Source: Planctomycetota bacterium (GTDB taxonomy: Bacteria; Planctomycetota; UBA1135; UBA2386). Taken from it: a DNA stretch of 9,520 nt. The DNA is taken from the NCBI GenBank assembly GCA_020425885.1, contig JAGQRA010000135.1:1-9520 (forward strand), in the 5' to 3' direction. This document shows positions 1 to 6,330 of this stretch, piece after piece. The translations under genes and the position numbers were made by a program. The notes under the pieces are model-generated. The model ran no database searches and was not told the DNA's origin. It worked only from the letters and a program-made list of their open reading frames with translations. Each line of letters opens with the position of its first letter. Position 1 is the first letter of the stretch.

Positions 1-116
1 AGCGCCAGCAGGTATTTGCGGGAATAGCGGCTGCCCAGCCAGCCGGCGGTGATGGTGCCGTCGATATTCGCCAGTCCGATCAGCGAGATCGCCGCCGCCC
101 CCAGCGCCGAGGTCGT
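1..116 (-). pseudogene. MFS transporter, internal fragment (39 residues)
   Basis: Read on the minus strand, this stretch has no stop codon. It encodes a hydrophobic segment followed by a basic loop, with LIGLANIDGTITAGWLGSRY and then SRKYLL. The pattern (G-A-x-A-x-x-LIGL-x-NI-x-G followed by AG-x-LG-x-RYS-x-K-x-LL) is typical of a transmembrane helix and the following cytoplasmic loop of major facilitator superfamily transporters, which export or import small molecules through the inner membrane. Homology seems to run to about base 110-116 and continues beyond the left edge of the window. The codons include AAT, TAT and AAA, which the pathway genes to the right seldom use. The fragment lies antisense to the open frame that continues into oah, so both cannot be intact. 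The family call is from remembered pattern; the substrate is unknown. Confidence 0.6.
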
Positions 117-888
117 GGTGACGGCGATCCTGCATTGCGACAAGCCGGTCATCAACCGCTGTAACGGCATGCGCATCGGCGGCGGTCAGGAGATCGGCAT
201 GGCCTGCGACTTCACGGTCGCGCACGACCTGTGCCGCTTCGGTCAGGCCGGGCCCAAGCACGGCAGCGCGCCCGACGGCGGCAGCACCGACTTCCTGCCG
301 CTATTCGTCGGCATCGAAGAGGCGATGGGCAGCGCGACCCTGTGCGAGCACTGGAGCGCCCACAAGGCGATGCGGCTCGGCCTGCTGACGAAGCTGGTGC
401 CGGCGCTGCGCGTCGACGGCAGCTTCGTGCCGAACCCGCTGGTCGTCACCGACCGCTGGCTCGACGGCTTCGGCAACATCGTCCACGGCGAGTTCAAGAC
501 CGGCGACGCGCAGAAGGCCGGCAAGGACGTGCTCAAGAACGGCAGCGTCGACCTGTCGCTGCTCGACGCCGAGGTCGATCGCATGATCACCTCGATCGCG
601 ATGACCATGCCCGGCTGCATGAGCAAGACGGTCGAGAGCGTGCGCAAGCACAAGCTGGCACATTGGGACAAGAACCGCGAGACCAACCGGGCCTGGCTCG
701 GCCTCAACATGATGACCGAGGGCCGCGCCGGTTTCCGCGCCTTCAACGAGGGCAACCGCGAATGTCGCGAGCCCGACTTCCTGCTGCTGCGGCAGCTGCA
801 GGCGAGCGGCGCCGTCTGGGGCGACGAGCTGACCGAGACGATCCTGTGGCGCGCCCACGGCAAGCCGTCGCCCAACGTCGACAAATGA
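49..888 (+). CDS. oah: 6-oxocyclohex-1-ene-1-carbonyl-CoA hydrolase, 5'-truncated (homology from about base 112)
   Basis: This enzyme (Oah; BamA in strict anaerobes) is a crotonase-fold hydrolase that adds water to and opens the ring of 6-oxocyclohex-1-ene-1-carbonyl-CoA, giving 3-hydroxypimelyl-CoA in the cytoplasm. Recognisable blocks are CDKPVI, NGMRIGGGQEIGMACDFT (oxyanion-hole region), FGQAGPKHGSAPDGGSTDFL, SAHKAMRLGL, NPLVVTDRWLD, DLSLLDAEVD, RKHKLAHWDKN, NRAWLGLNMMTEG and GFRAFNEGN. Family members are about 375 residues. Only the last ~257 match here, so roughly 120 N-terminal residues are missing. The open frame can start at GTG 49 or ATG 52, but its first ~20 codons are antisense to an MFS gene, have no family resemblance, and no good ribosome site precedes them. 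I read it as a gene fragment joined to foreign sequence rather than a true short protein. It ends 31 bases before dch, in the same operon. Confidence 0.85.
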   Translation: MMVPSIFASPISEIAAAPSAEVVVTAILHCDKPVINRCNGMRIGGGQEIGMACDFTVAHDLCRFGQAGPKHGSAPDGGSTDFLPLFVGIEEAMGSATLCEHWSAHKAMRLGLLTKLVPALRVDGSFVPNPLVVTDRWLDGFGNIVHGEFKTGDAQKAGKDVLKNGSVDLSLLDAEVDRMITSIAMTMPGCMSKTVESVRKHKLAHWDKNRETNRAWLGLNMMTEGRAGFRAFNEGNRECREPDFLLLRQLQASGAVWGDELTETILWRAHGKPSPNVDK

Positions 889-909
889 CCCTGGCCCAAC
901 CATCCGAAC

Positions 910-913
910 GGAG
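910..913 (+). promoter_or_regulatory. Ribosome binding site for dch (supports GTG start)
   Basis: GGAG lies six bases before the GTG at 920, the normal spacing. There is no competing in-frame ATG nearby that keeps the family N-terminus, so the GTG start is favoured. Confidence 0.5.
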
Positions 914-919
914 CTGACC

Positions 920-1705
920 GTGACCGAAGAATGTGAGACCGCAAGCCCGCTGCGCATCGAACGCGGCGAAGGCGACAGGCTGTGGCTGCTGCGCCTCGAC
1001 CGGCCGAAGGCCAACATCGTCGATGCGGCGATGACCAAGGCGCTGCAGGACGCGTTCTGCGCCGCCCAGCAGACCCCCTCCCTGCGCGCCATCGTGCTCG
1101 CTCACAGCGGCCCGAACTTCTCGTTCGGCGCCAGCGTCGCCGAGCACCTGCCCGGCGAGGTCGCCGGCATGCTGCGCGACTTCCACGCCCTGTTCCACAC
1201 CATGGCCGAGACCGAGGTGCCGCTGCTTGCGGCCGTGAACGGACACTGCCTCGGCGGTGGCCTCGAGCTGGTCGCGTTCACGCAACGCATCTTCGCCGCC
1301 CCCACCTGCAAGCTCGGTCAACCCGAGATCGCGCTCGGCGTGTTCGCGCCGGTCGCCTCGGCGCTGCTGCCGCATCGCATCGGGCGCGCCGCGGCCGAGG
1401 ACCTCTGCCTGTCCGGGCGGACGATCGGCGGCGACGAGGCGCTGCGCCTCGGCCTGGTCGACGAGCTCGCCGAGGATCCCGAGGCCGCCGCCGTGGCCTA
1501 CGCCGAGAGCCACCTGCTGCGGCATTCGGCCAGCAGCCTGCACCACGCGCTCCGCGCCGTCCGCCGCCACTTCCTCGCCGACTTCTTCGCCCGCCTCGCC
1601 GAGCTCGAACGGAGCTACCTCGACGAGCTGATGGCGACCGCCGACGCCACCGAGGGCATCACCGCCTTCCTCGAGAAACGCCAACCGCAATGGAGCGAGG
1701 CATGA
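920..1705 (+). CDS. dch: Cyclohexa-1,5-diene-1-carbonyl-CoA hydratase
   Basis: Dch hydrates the product of benzoyl-CoA reductase, cyclohexa-1,5-diene-1-carbonyl-CoA, to 6-hydroxycyclohex-1-ene-1-carbonyl-CoA. The 261-residue protein is a full-length crotonase-family hydratase. It has an LDRPKANIVD N-terminal block, the oxyanion-hole/CoA segment NGHCLGGGLEL at residues 107-117, and QPEIALGVFAPVASALLP from about residue 134. Glu116 and Glu136 are 20 residues apart, matching the two catalytic glutamates of rat crotonase (144 and 164). The GVFAPVAS segment, in place of the usual glycine-rich P-G-x-GG-T-Q of fatty-acid hydratases, is what I associate with Dch, and the adjacent bcr genes agree. Translation starts at GTG with GGAG six bases upstream. 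The stop overlaps the bcrC start (ATGA). A generic enoyl-CoA hydratase is the alternative but fits the context less well. Confidence 0.9.
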   Translation: MTEECETASPLRIERGEGDRLWLLRLDRPKANIVDAAMTKALQDAFCAAQQTPSLRAIVLAHSGPNFSFGASVAEHLPGEVAGMLRDFHALFHTMAETEVPLLAAVNGHCLGGGLELVAFTQRIFAAPTCKLGQPEIALGVFAPVASALLPHRIGRAAAEDLCLSGRTIGGDEALRLGLVDELAEDPEAAAVAYAESHLLRHSASSLHHALRAVRRHFLADFFARLAELERSYLDELMATADATEGITAFLEKRQPQWSEA

Positions 1706-2865
1706 GATCGATCGACGAACTGTTGCAGACCGCAGAGCAGCTCTACCGCGACCTTCGCCTCGGCTCGGTGCGCGAATGGAAGCAGCGCACCGGCGGCCTC
1801 GCCGTCGGCTTCATGCCGGTCTACGTGCCGCGCGAGGTCCTGCACGCCCAGGGCGTGCTGCCGGTCGGGCTGATGGGCGCCGGCGACGATCTCGAGATCA
1901 TCCGCGGTGATGCCTACTACCAGTCCTACATCTGCCATCTGCCGCGCAGCACGATCGAGCTCGGCCTCAACGGCAGCCTCGACTGCCTCGACGGCATGCT
2001 GTTCCCGGCGACCTGCGACGTGATCCGCAACCTGTCGGGCATGTGGATGATGCAGTTCCCGGACAAGTACGTGCACTACCTCGACGTGCCGCAGGACTTC
2101 TCACCCGAGGTCGGCGGCGCGTTCTACCGCCACGAGATCGAGCAGATCGCGGCGGCGCTCGAGGCCCGCGGTGCGAGGCCGCTCACGGCCGCGGCGCTAC
2201 GCGAGTCGATCGCCGTCTACAACGAGAACCGCAGCTTGGTCGAGGCGCTCTACACGCTGCGGCACCGAGAGCCGTGGCGGGTGCCGACGACCGAGCTCTA
2301 CCTGCTGCTGCGGGCCGGCTGCGTGCTGCCGGTCGAGGAGCACAGCGCGATGCTGCGGGACTACACCGCCGGCGTGCAGGCGGCGACCGACCGTCGCACC
2401 ATGGACCAGGCCCGCGTGCTGTTGGCCGGGTCGTTCTGCGAGCAGCCGCCGCTCGGCCTGATCAAGACGCTCGAGCGCGCCGGCTGCTACATCGTCGACG
2501 ACGACTTCGTGCAGGTCCATCGCTGGATCGAGGGCGACGTCGCCGCCGGTGACGACCCGCTGCAGGATCTCGTCGTGGCCTACCTCGATCAGGGCATCGC
2601 CAGTCCGATCCGCTACATCGACGACAACGACAAGGGCATTGACCTCGTGCACCGCGTCGAGAAGAGCGGTGCCGAGGGCGTGATCTTCTGCGCCCCGAGC
2701 TTCTGCGACCCGGCGCTCCTCGACCAACCCATGGCGACCGCCGCGATCGAACGCGCCGGCGTGCCGTGGACCGCGTTCAAGTACAGCGAGAACACCGGCC
2801 AGTTCCAGGTGATCCGCGAACAGGCCGGCACCTTCGCCGACTCGATCAAGCTCTGGAGCGAATGA
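1702..2865 (+). CDS. bcrC: Benzoyl-CoA reductase, gamma subunit (BcrC/BadD)
   Basis: This is one of the two substrate-side subunits of ATP-dependent benzoyl-CoA reductase, which reduces the aromatic ring by two electrons in the cytoplasm. The 387-residue protein matches the ~385 residues usual for BcrC and belongs to the HgdB/FldB-like 2-hydroxyacyl-CoA dehydratase superfamily. Typical segments are VREWKQRTGGLAVGFMPVYV and PREVLHAQGVLPVGLMGAGD, IIRGDAYYQSYICHLPRS, MLFPATCDVIRNLSGMW, an ARVLLAGSFCEQPPLGLIKT block opening the second lobe, and GVIFCAPSFCDP. Cysteines at 78, 105, 246, 330 and 335 are the conserved-looking candidates for iron-sulfur ligation; I cannot assign which bind. ATG 1702 overlaps the dch stop by four bases, and GGAG at 1692-1695 sits six bases upstream. 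An in-frame extension further upstream lies within dch and is not credible. Confidence 0.93.
   Translation: MRSIDELLQTAEQLYRDLRLGSVREWKQRTGGLAVGFMPVYVPREVLHAQGVLPVGLMGAGDDLEIIRGDAYYQSYICHLPRSTIELGLNGSLDCLDGMLFPATCDVIRNLSGMWMMQFPDKYVHYLDVPQDFSPEVGGAFYRHEIEQIAAALEARGARPLTAAALRESIAVYNENRSLVEALYTLRHREPWRVPTTELYLLLRAGCVLPVEEHSAMLRDYTAGVQAATDRRTMDQARVLLAGSFCEQPPLGLIKTLERAGCYIVDDDFVQVHRWIEGDVAAGDDPLQDLVVAYLDQGIASPIRYIDDNDKGIDLVHRVEKSGAEGVIFCAPSFCDPALLDQPMATAAIERAGVPWTAFKYSENTGQFQVIREQAGTFADSIKLWSE
2855..2858 (+). promoter_or_regulatory. Ribosome binding site deciding bcrB start
   Basis: GGAG lies three bases before ATG 2862 and nine before ATG 2868. The spacing slightly favours 2868, while the ATGA overlap style of this operon favours 2862. 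The protein differs by only two residues. Confidence 0.4.
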
Positions 2866-4163
2866 CCATGACCAAGCAAGCAACCGCGACCGCCGACCTC
2901 AGCAGCAAGGATCGCAGTCAGGAGCGGCAGAAGGCGATGATCGCCGCGCATTTCCACCGTCTCGCCACCGCCCGCGAGGACGGCAAGAAGTGCGCCTACA
3001 CCTTCGTCCCGGGCAACCTGACCGAGCTGCTCGGCACCTTCGGCGTGCTGCCGGTGCTACCCGAGATCAACGCCCTGCAGTCCGGCATGCGCGGCAAGTC
3101 GCGCGACTACATCGGCCTCGCCGAGAAGCTCGGCCACTCCGAGGATGTCTGCACCTACGTCAAGTGTGACGTCGGCATGCTGAAATCGGGCAACATCGGT
3201 CCCACCGGCGAACGGTTGCCGACGCCCGACCTGCTGCTGCTGTCGTACACCGGCTGCTTCACCTTCCTGAAGTGGTTCGAGCTGCTGGCCCAGGAGTACG
3301 ACTGCCCGGTGGTGATGCTGCACGTGCCCTACCAGGGGGACGGCAAGATCACCGACTCGATGCGCAAGTACGTCGTCGATCAGCTACGGCAGAAGGTGAT
3401 CCCAGCGCTCGAGCGGATCTCGGGCCGCAGCTACGACGAGGAGCTGCTCAAGGAACAGCTGGCGCGCTCGGCCGCGGCCGAGGACGACCTGGTCTGGGTG
3501 CTCGAGAGCGCCAAGCAGAAGCCGTCGCCGATCGACTCCTACTTCGGCGGCGTCTACTACATCGGCCCGATCTTCACCGCCTTCCGCGGCACCAAGGACG
3601 CGGTCGAGTACTACCGTGAGCTGCGCTCCGAGATCGCCGAGCGCCTGCGTCTCGGTCAGGGTCCGGTAACGCCCGATGGTGAGCTCGACCAGGAGCGCTA
3701 CCGCATCGTCGTCGAGGGACCGCCGAACTGGACCAGCTTCCGCCAGTTCTGGTCGATGTTCGCCGACGAGGGCGCGGTCGCGGTGGCGTCGACCTACACC
3801 AAGGTCGGCGGCGTCTACGACATGGGCTTCCGCCACGATCCGTCGCGGCCGCTCGAGTCGCTCGCCGAGTACTGCATGGGTTGCTACACCAATCTCAACC
3901 TGCCGACCCGCGTGCAGATGCTGACGCGCTACGTCGAGGACTACGCCGCCGACGGCTTCCTGATCAACTCGGTCAAGAGCTGCAATTCGTTCAGCGCCGG
4001 TCAGCTCATGATCCTGCGCGAGGTCGAGCAACGCACCGGCCGCCCCGGCGGCTTCATCGAGAGCGACCTCGTCGACCCGCGCTACTTCTCGACCAGCAAC
4101 ATCAAGAACCGGCTCGAGTCGTACTTCCAGATGATCGAGCAGAAGCGCTCCGGAGGCGTGTGA
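2862..4163 (+). CDS. bcrB: Benzoyl-CoA reductase, beta subunit (BcrB/BadE)
   Basis: BcrB pairs with BcrC to form the module that binds benzoyl-CoA and the active-site iron-sulfur centre. It is 433 residues (or 431 from ATG 2868), the usual BcrB length, and also belongs to the 2-hydroxyacyl-CoA dehydratase HgdB-like superfamily. The order is a charged N-terminus, KKCAYTFVPGNLTELLGTFG (Cys44), INALQSGMRGKSRDYIGLAE, LLLLSYTGCFTFLKWFE (Cys132), MLHVPYQGDG, a helical middle section, YRIVVEGPPNWTSFRQFW opening the second lobe, EYCMGCYTNLNLP (Cys338, Cys341) and SVKSCNSFSAGQ (Cys374). Cys132, Cys338/341 and Cys374 are the candidate cluster ligands. The extra length compared with BcrC lies mainly in the N-terminal and middle parts. 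The start overlaps the bcrC stop by four bases and the stop overlaps the bcrA start by one, so subunit synthesis is probably coupled. Confidence 0.94.
   Translation: MTMTKQATATADLSSKDRSQERQKAMIAAHFHRLATAREDGKKCAYTFVPGNLTELLGTFGVLPVLPEINALQSGMRGKSRDYIGLAEKLGHSEDVCTYVKCDVGMLKSGNIGPTGERLPTPDLLLLSYTGCFTFLKWFELLAQEYDCPVVMLHVPYQGDGKITDSMRKYVVDQLRQKVIPALERISGRSYDEELLKEQLARSAAAEDDLVWVLESAKQKPSPIDSYFGGVYYIGPIFTAFRGTKDAVEYYRELRSEIAERLRLGQGPVTPDGELDQERYRIVVEGPPNWTSFRQFWSMFADEGAVAVASTYTKVGGVYDMGFRHDPSRPLESLAEYCMGCYTNLNLPTRVQMLTRYVEDYAADGFLINSVKSCNSFSAGQLMILREVEQRTGRPGGFIESDLVDPRYFSTSNIKNRLESYFQMIEQKRSGGV
4152..4156 (+). promoter_or_regulatory. Ribosome binding site for bcrA
   Basis: GGAGG, six bases before ATG 4163. 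A second ATG follows directly at 4166 with nine-base spacing, so the N-terminus is Met-Met-Arg or Met-Arg. Confidence 0.5.
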
Positions 4164-5482
4164 TGATGCGTATCGACTACTGCGTCGGCATCGACCTCGG
4201 CTCGACCACGACCAAGGCGGTCGTGCTCGATCCCGAGCAGAACATCCTCGGCCGCGGCATCACCAACAGCCGCAGCAACTACGACGTCGCCTGCCAGGTC
4301 GCGCTCGGCGAGGCGCTGATCAACGCCCGCTTCGCGCTGCTCGACGGCCGGCTGCAGGCCGCCGGCATCGACGACGCGCGGCGCCGCGAGCTGCTGCTCG
4401 CCTTCGAGCTCGCCTTCCGCGAGCAGCAGTACCGCGGCCAGCTCGCCGATCTGACCGAGCGCCTGCTGCACCACGCCGAACGCACAGGCCAGGGCCCCGA
4501 TACCAGGCGGGCGATCGAGCAGATCACGGCCGCGATGCGCGATGAGTCGGCGTCGCTGTTCCAGCCCGGGGCCGCGCGCAAGAGCGACTTCTTCCGCGAC
4601 CTCGCCGGCAGCCGCTACATCGAGCTCAGCGAGGCCATGGCCAAGGCCGGTGAGCACGCCTTCGACCCGCTCGTCGGGCTGTTCGACAAGGCCATCCTCG
4701 AGACCGAGAACTCGACCGGCGCCGTCGGCACCTTCGCCGACCACGCCGAGGCCGCGATGCACCGAGCCGGCGACCCGGCGCTGGTCGACGCCGTGGCCAA
4801 GGTGCTCGAGATCGAGCTCGTGCAGCGCCTCAGCGTCGGCACCGGCTACGGCCGCGCCCGGCTGCCGTTCCCCGAGAAGCTGATCCGCTCCGAGATCCTG
4901 TGCCACGGCCTCGGCGCCCACCACATGTTCCCGGGCACGCGGACCGTGCTCGACATCGGCGGCCAGGACACCAAGGCGATCCAGGTCGACGACAACGGCA
5001 TCGTCACCAGCTTCCAGATGAACGACCGCTGCGCCGCCGGCTGCGGCCGCTACCTCGGCTACATCGCCGACGAGATGAACCTCGGCCTGCACGAGCTCGG
5101 CCCGATGGCCGACAAGGCCTGCCGTACCGTGCGCATCAACTCGACCTGCACCGTGTTCGCCGGCGCCGAGCTGCGCGAGCGGCTGTCGCTCGGCGAGAAG
5201 CGCGAGGACATCCTGTCGGGCCTGCACCGCGCCATCGTGCTGCGGGCGATGTCGCTGCTGGCGCGCTCTGGCGGCGTCACCGAGGAGTTCACGTTCACCG
5301 GCGGTGTCGCCAAGAATTCGGCCGCGGTCGCCGCGCTGCAGAAGCTCATCGCGGAGAACTACGGCGAGCGCACGCTCAACATCTCGCCCGATTCGATCTA
5401 CACCGGCGCGCTCGGCGCCGCCCTGTTCGCCTGGCGCGAGGCCAATCGCCAGCAGCTTTCGACCACGGAGGTCCTGTCGTGA
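4163..5482 (+). CDS. bcrA: Benzoyl-CoA reductase, alpha subunit (BcrA/BadF), ATP-binding
   Basis: BcrA and BcrD form the electron-activating module: an ASKHA-fold ATPase pair holding a [4Fe-4S] cluster between them. It takes electrons from ferredoxin and passes them to BcrBC on ATP hydrolysis. The 439 residues match the usual BcrA size. Visible motifs are the first phosphate loop GIDLGSTTTK at residues 9-18, GTGYGR at 226-231, the second phosphate loop LDIGGQDTK starting at residue 263, the cluster-ligand motif RCAAGCGRYLG (Cys290, plus Cys294), STCTVF with Cys329, and the adenosine motif FTGGVAKN. By analogy with HgdC (the homologous component), Cys290 and Cys329 should ligate the shared cluster. 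Roughly 155 extra residues, largely charged and helical, lie between the first phosphate loop and GTGYGR and are absent from BcrD; this long form marks the Bcr/Bad type. GGAGG sits six bases upstream. Confidence 0.95.
   Translation: MMRIDYCVGIDLGSTTTKAVVLDPEQNILGRGITNSRSNYDVACQVALGEALINARFALLDGRLQAAGIDDARRRELLLAFELAFREQQYRGQLADLTERLLHHAERTGQGPDTRRAIEQITAAMRDESASLFQPGAARKSDFFRDLAGSRYIELSEAMAKAGEHAFDPLVGLFDKAILETENSTGAVGTFADHAEAAMHRAGDPALVDAVAKVLEIELVQRLSVGTGYGRARLPFPEKLIRSEILCHGLGAHHMFPGTRTVLDIGGQDTKAIQVDDNGIVTSFQMNDRCAAGCGRYLGYIADEMNLGLHELGPMADKACRTVRINSTCTVFAGAELRERLSLGEKREDILSGLHRAIVLRAMSLLARSGGVTEEFTFTGGVAKNSAAVAALQKLIAENYGERTLNISPDSIYTGALGAALFAWREANRQQLSTTEVLS
5467..5472 (+). promoter_or_regulatory. 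Ribosome binding site for bcrD (supports GTG start)
   Basis: GGAGGT, a six-base match to the anti-Shine-Dalgarno region, lies six bases before GTG 5479 inside the end of bcrA. This is the strongest such site in the window and fixes the GTG start. Confidence 0.6.
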
Positions 5483-6330
5483 ACTCGCTCTACTCCGCCG
5501 GCATCGACGTCGGTTCCTCGGCGATCAAGATCGTCATCATGCACGACCGCGGCGCCGACGGCGCCAGCCTGCTGAGCCAGGTCACCGAGCGCCTGCGCCG
5601 GCGCGACCCGCTCGAGGTCGTCGAACAGACCTTCGCCCAGGCCCTGGCCACGGCCGGACTCGAGCGCGACCGGATCGACTACGTCGCCACCACCGGCGAG
5701 GGCGAGAAGGTCGAGTTCCGCACCGGGCACTTCTACGGCATGACGACCCACGCCCGCGGCGGACTGTTCCTCGACCCCGAGGTCCGGGCCGTCGTCGACA
5801 TCGGCGCCCTGCATGCCCGCGCCGTGCTGATGGACGACCGCGCCAAGGTGCTCGGTCACCGCATGACGAGCCAGTGCGCCTCGGGCTCCGGTCAGTTCCT
5901 CGAGAACATCTGCCGCTACCTCGGCGTCACGATCGACGAGATCGGGCCGCTGTCGCTGCAGGCCGACGCGCCCGAGCAGTGCTCGTCGATCTGCGCCGTG
6001 CTCGCCGAGACCGACGTCATCAACATGGTGTCGCGCGGCATCTCGATCCCGAACATCCTGAAGGGCATCCACCTGTCGATGGCCGGCCGCTACCTCAAGC
6101 TGCTGACCTCGGCCGGCGCCAAGGGTGCGGTGCTCGTCACCGGCGGCCTCGCCCGCGACACCGGCTTGCATCAGGCCATGGTCGAGTCGGCGGCGGCGGC
6201 GAAGGCCGACATCGACATCCGCATCCACCCGGACTCGGTGATGGCCGGCGCCATCGGCGCAGCCCTGTGGGGCGCGTTCCGTTCGCGCAAGCTCGCCGAG
6301 AAGGGCGTCTCGCTGACGGGGGGTGTGTGA
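5479..6330 (+). CDS. bcrD: Benzoyl-CoA reductase, delta subunit (BcrD/BadG), ATP-binding
   Basis: BcrD is the second ATP-binding subunit and partner of BcrA in the ferredoxin-dependent, ATP-driven electron activator of benzoyl-CoA reductase. The 283 residues match the family size and cover the whole compact BadF/BadG/BcrA/BcrD domain. Motifs are GIDVGSSAIK at residues 8-17 (first phosphate loop), ATTGEGEKVEF around residue 73, VVDIGALHARAV (second phosphate-loop position, where BcrA has DIGGQDTK), QCASGSGQFLENICRYLG with Cys133, and CSSICAVLAETDVINM with Cys168 and Cys172. VTGGLARD is the adenosine motif. Cys133 and Cys172 correspond by alignment to the HgdC ligands. The GALHAR version departs from the GGQDTK form, as I would expect for the delta subunit; I infer that the two ATP sites are not equivalent. 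The GTG start overlaps the bcrA stop by four bases. Confidence 0.94.
   Translation: MNSLYSAGIDVGSSAIKIVIMHDRGADGASLLSQVTERLRRRDPLEVVEQTFAQALATAGLERDRIDYVATTGEGEKVEFRTGHFYGMTTHARGGLFLDPEVRAVVDIGALHARAVLMDDRAKVLGHRMTSQCASGSGQFLENICRYLGVTIDEIGPLSLQADAPEQCSSICAVLAETDVINMVSRGISIPNILKGIHLSMAGRYLKLLTSAGAKGAVLVTGGLARDTGLHQAMVESAAAAKADIDIRIHPDSVMAGAIGAALWGAFRSRKLAEKGVSLTGGV

Noticed and set aside
49..111. Real N-terminus for oah at GTG 49 or ATG 52
   Set aside because: These codons are antisense to an MFS transporter segment, lack family similarity and have no good ribosome site. They are listed as part of the open frame only.
743..1690. Long minus-strand open frame (315 codons) opposite dch
   Set aside because: It is Gly/Ala/Val/Glu-rich low-complexity translation with no family motif, produced by GC-rich codons of dch on the other strand. 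The dch frame has conserved catalytic glutamates.
4082..5227. Minus-strand open frame of 381 codons opposite bcrA
   Set aside because: The same GC-codon shadow effect; its composition is almost only Ala, Gly, Val, Leu, Glu, Asp and Arg, while bcrA on the plus strand has all expected motifs.
1702..6330. 2-Hydroxyacyl-CoA dehydratase (HgdABC/FldBC) instead of benzoyl-CoA reductase
   Set aside because: The families are homologous, but there are two different ATPase subunits (439 and 283 residues) and two substrate subunits of BcrC and BcrB length, next to dch and oah. That is the benzoyl-CoA reductase set.
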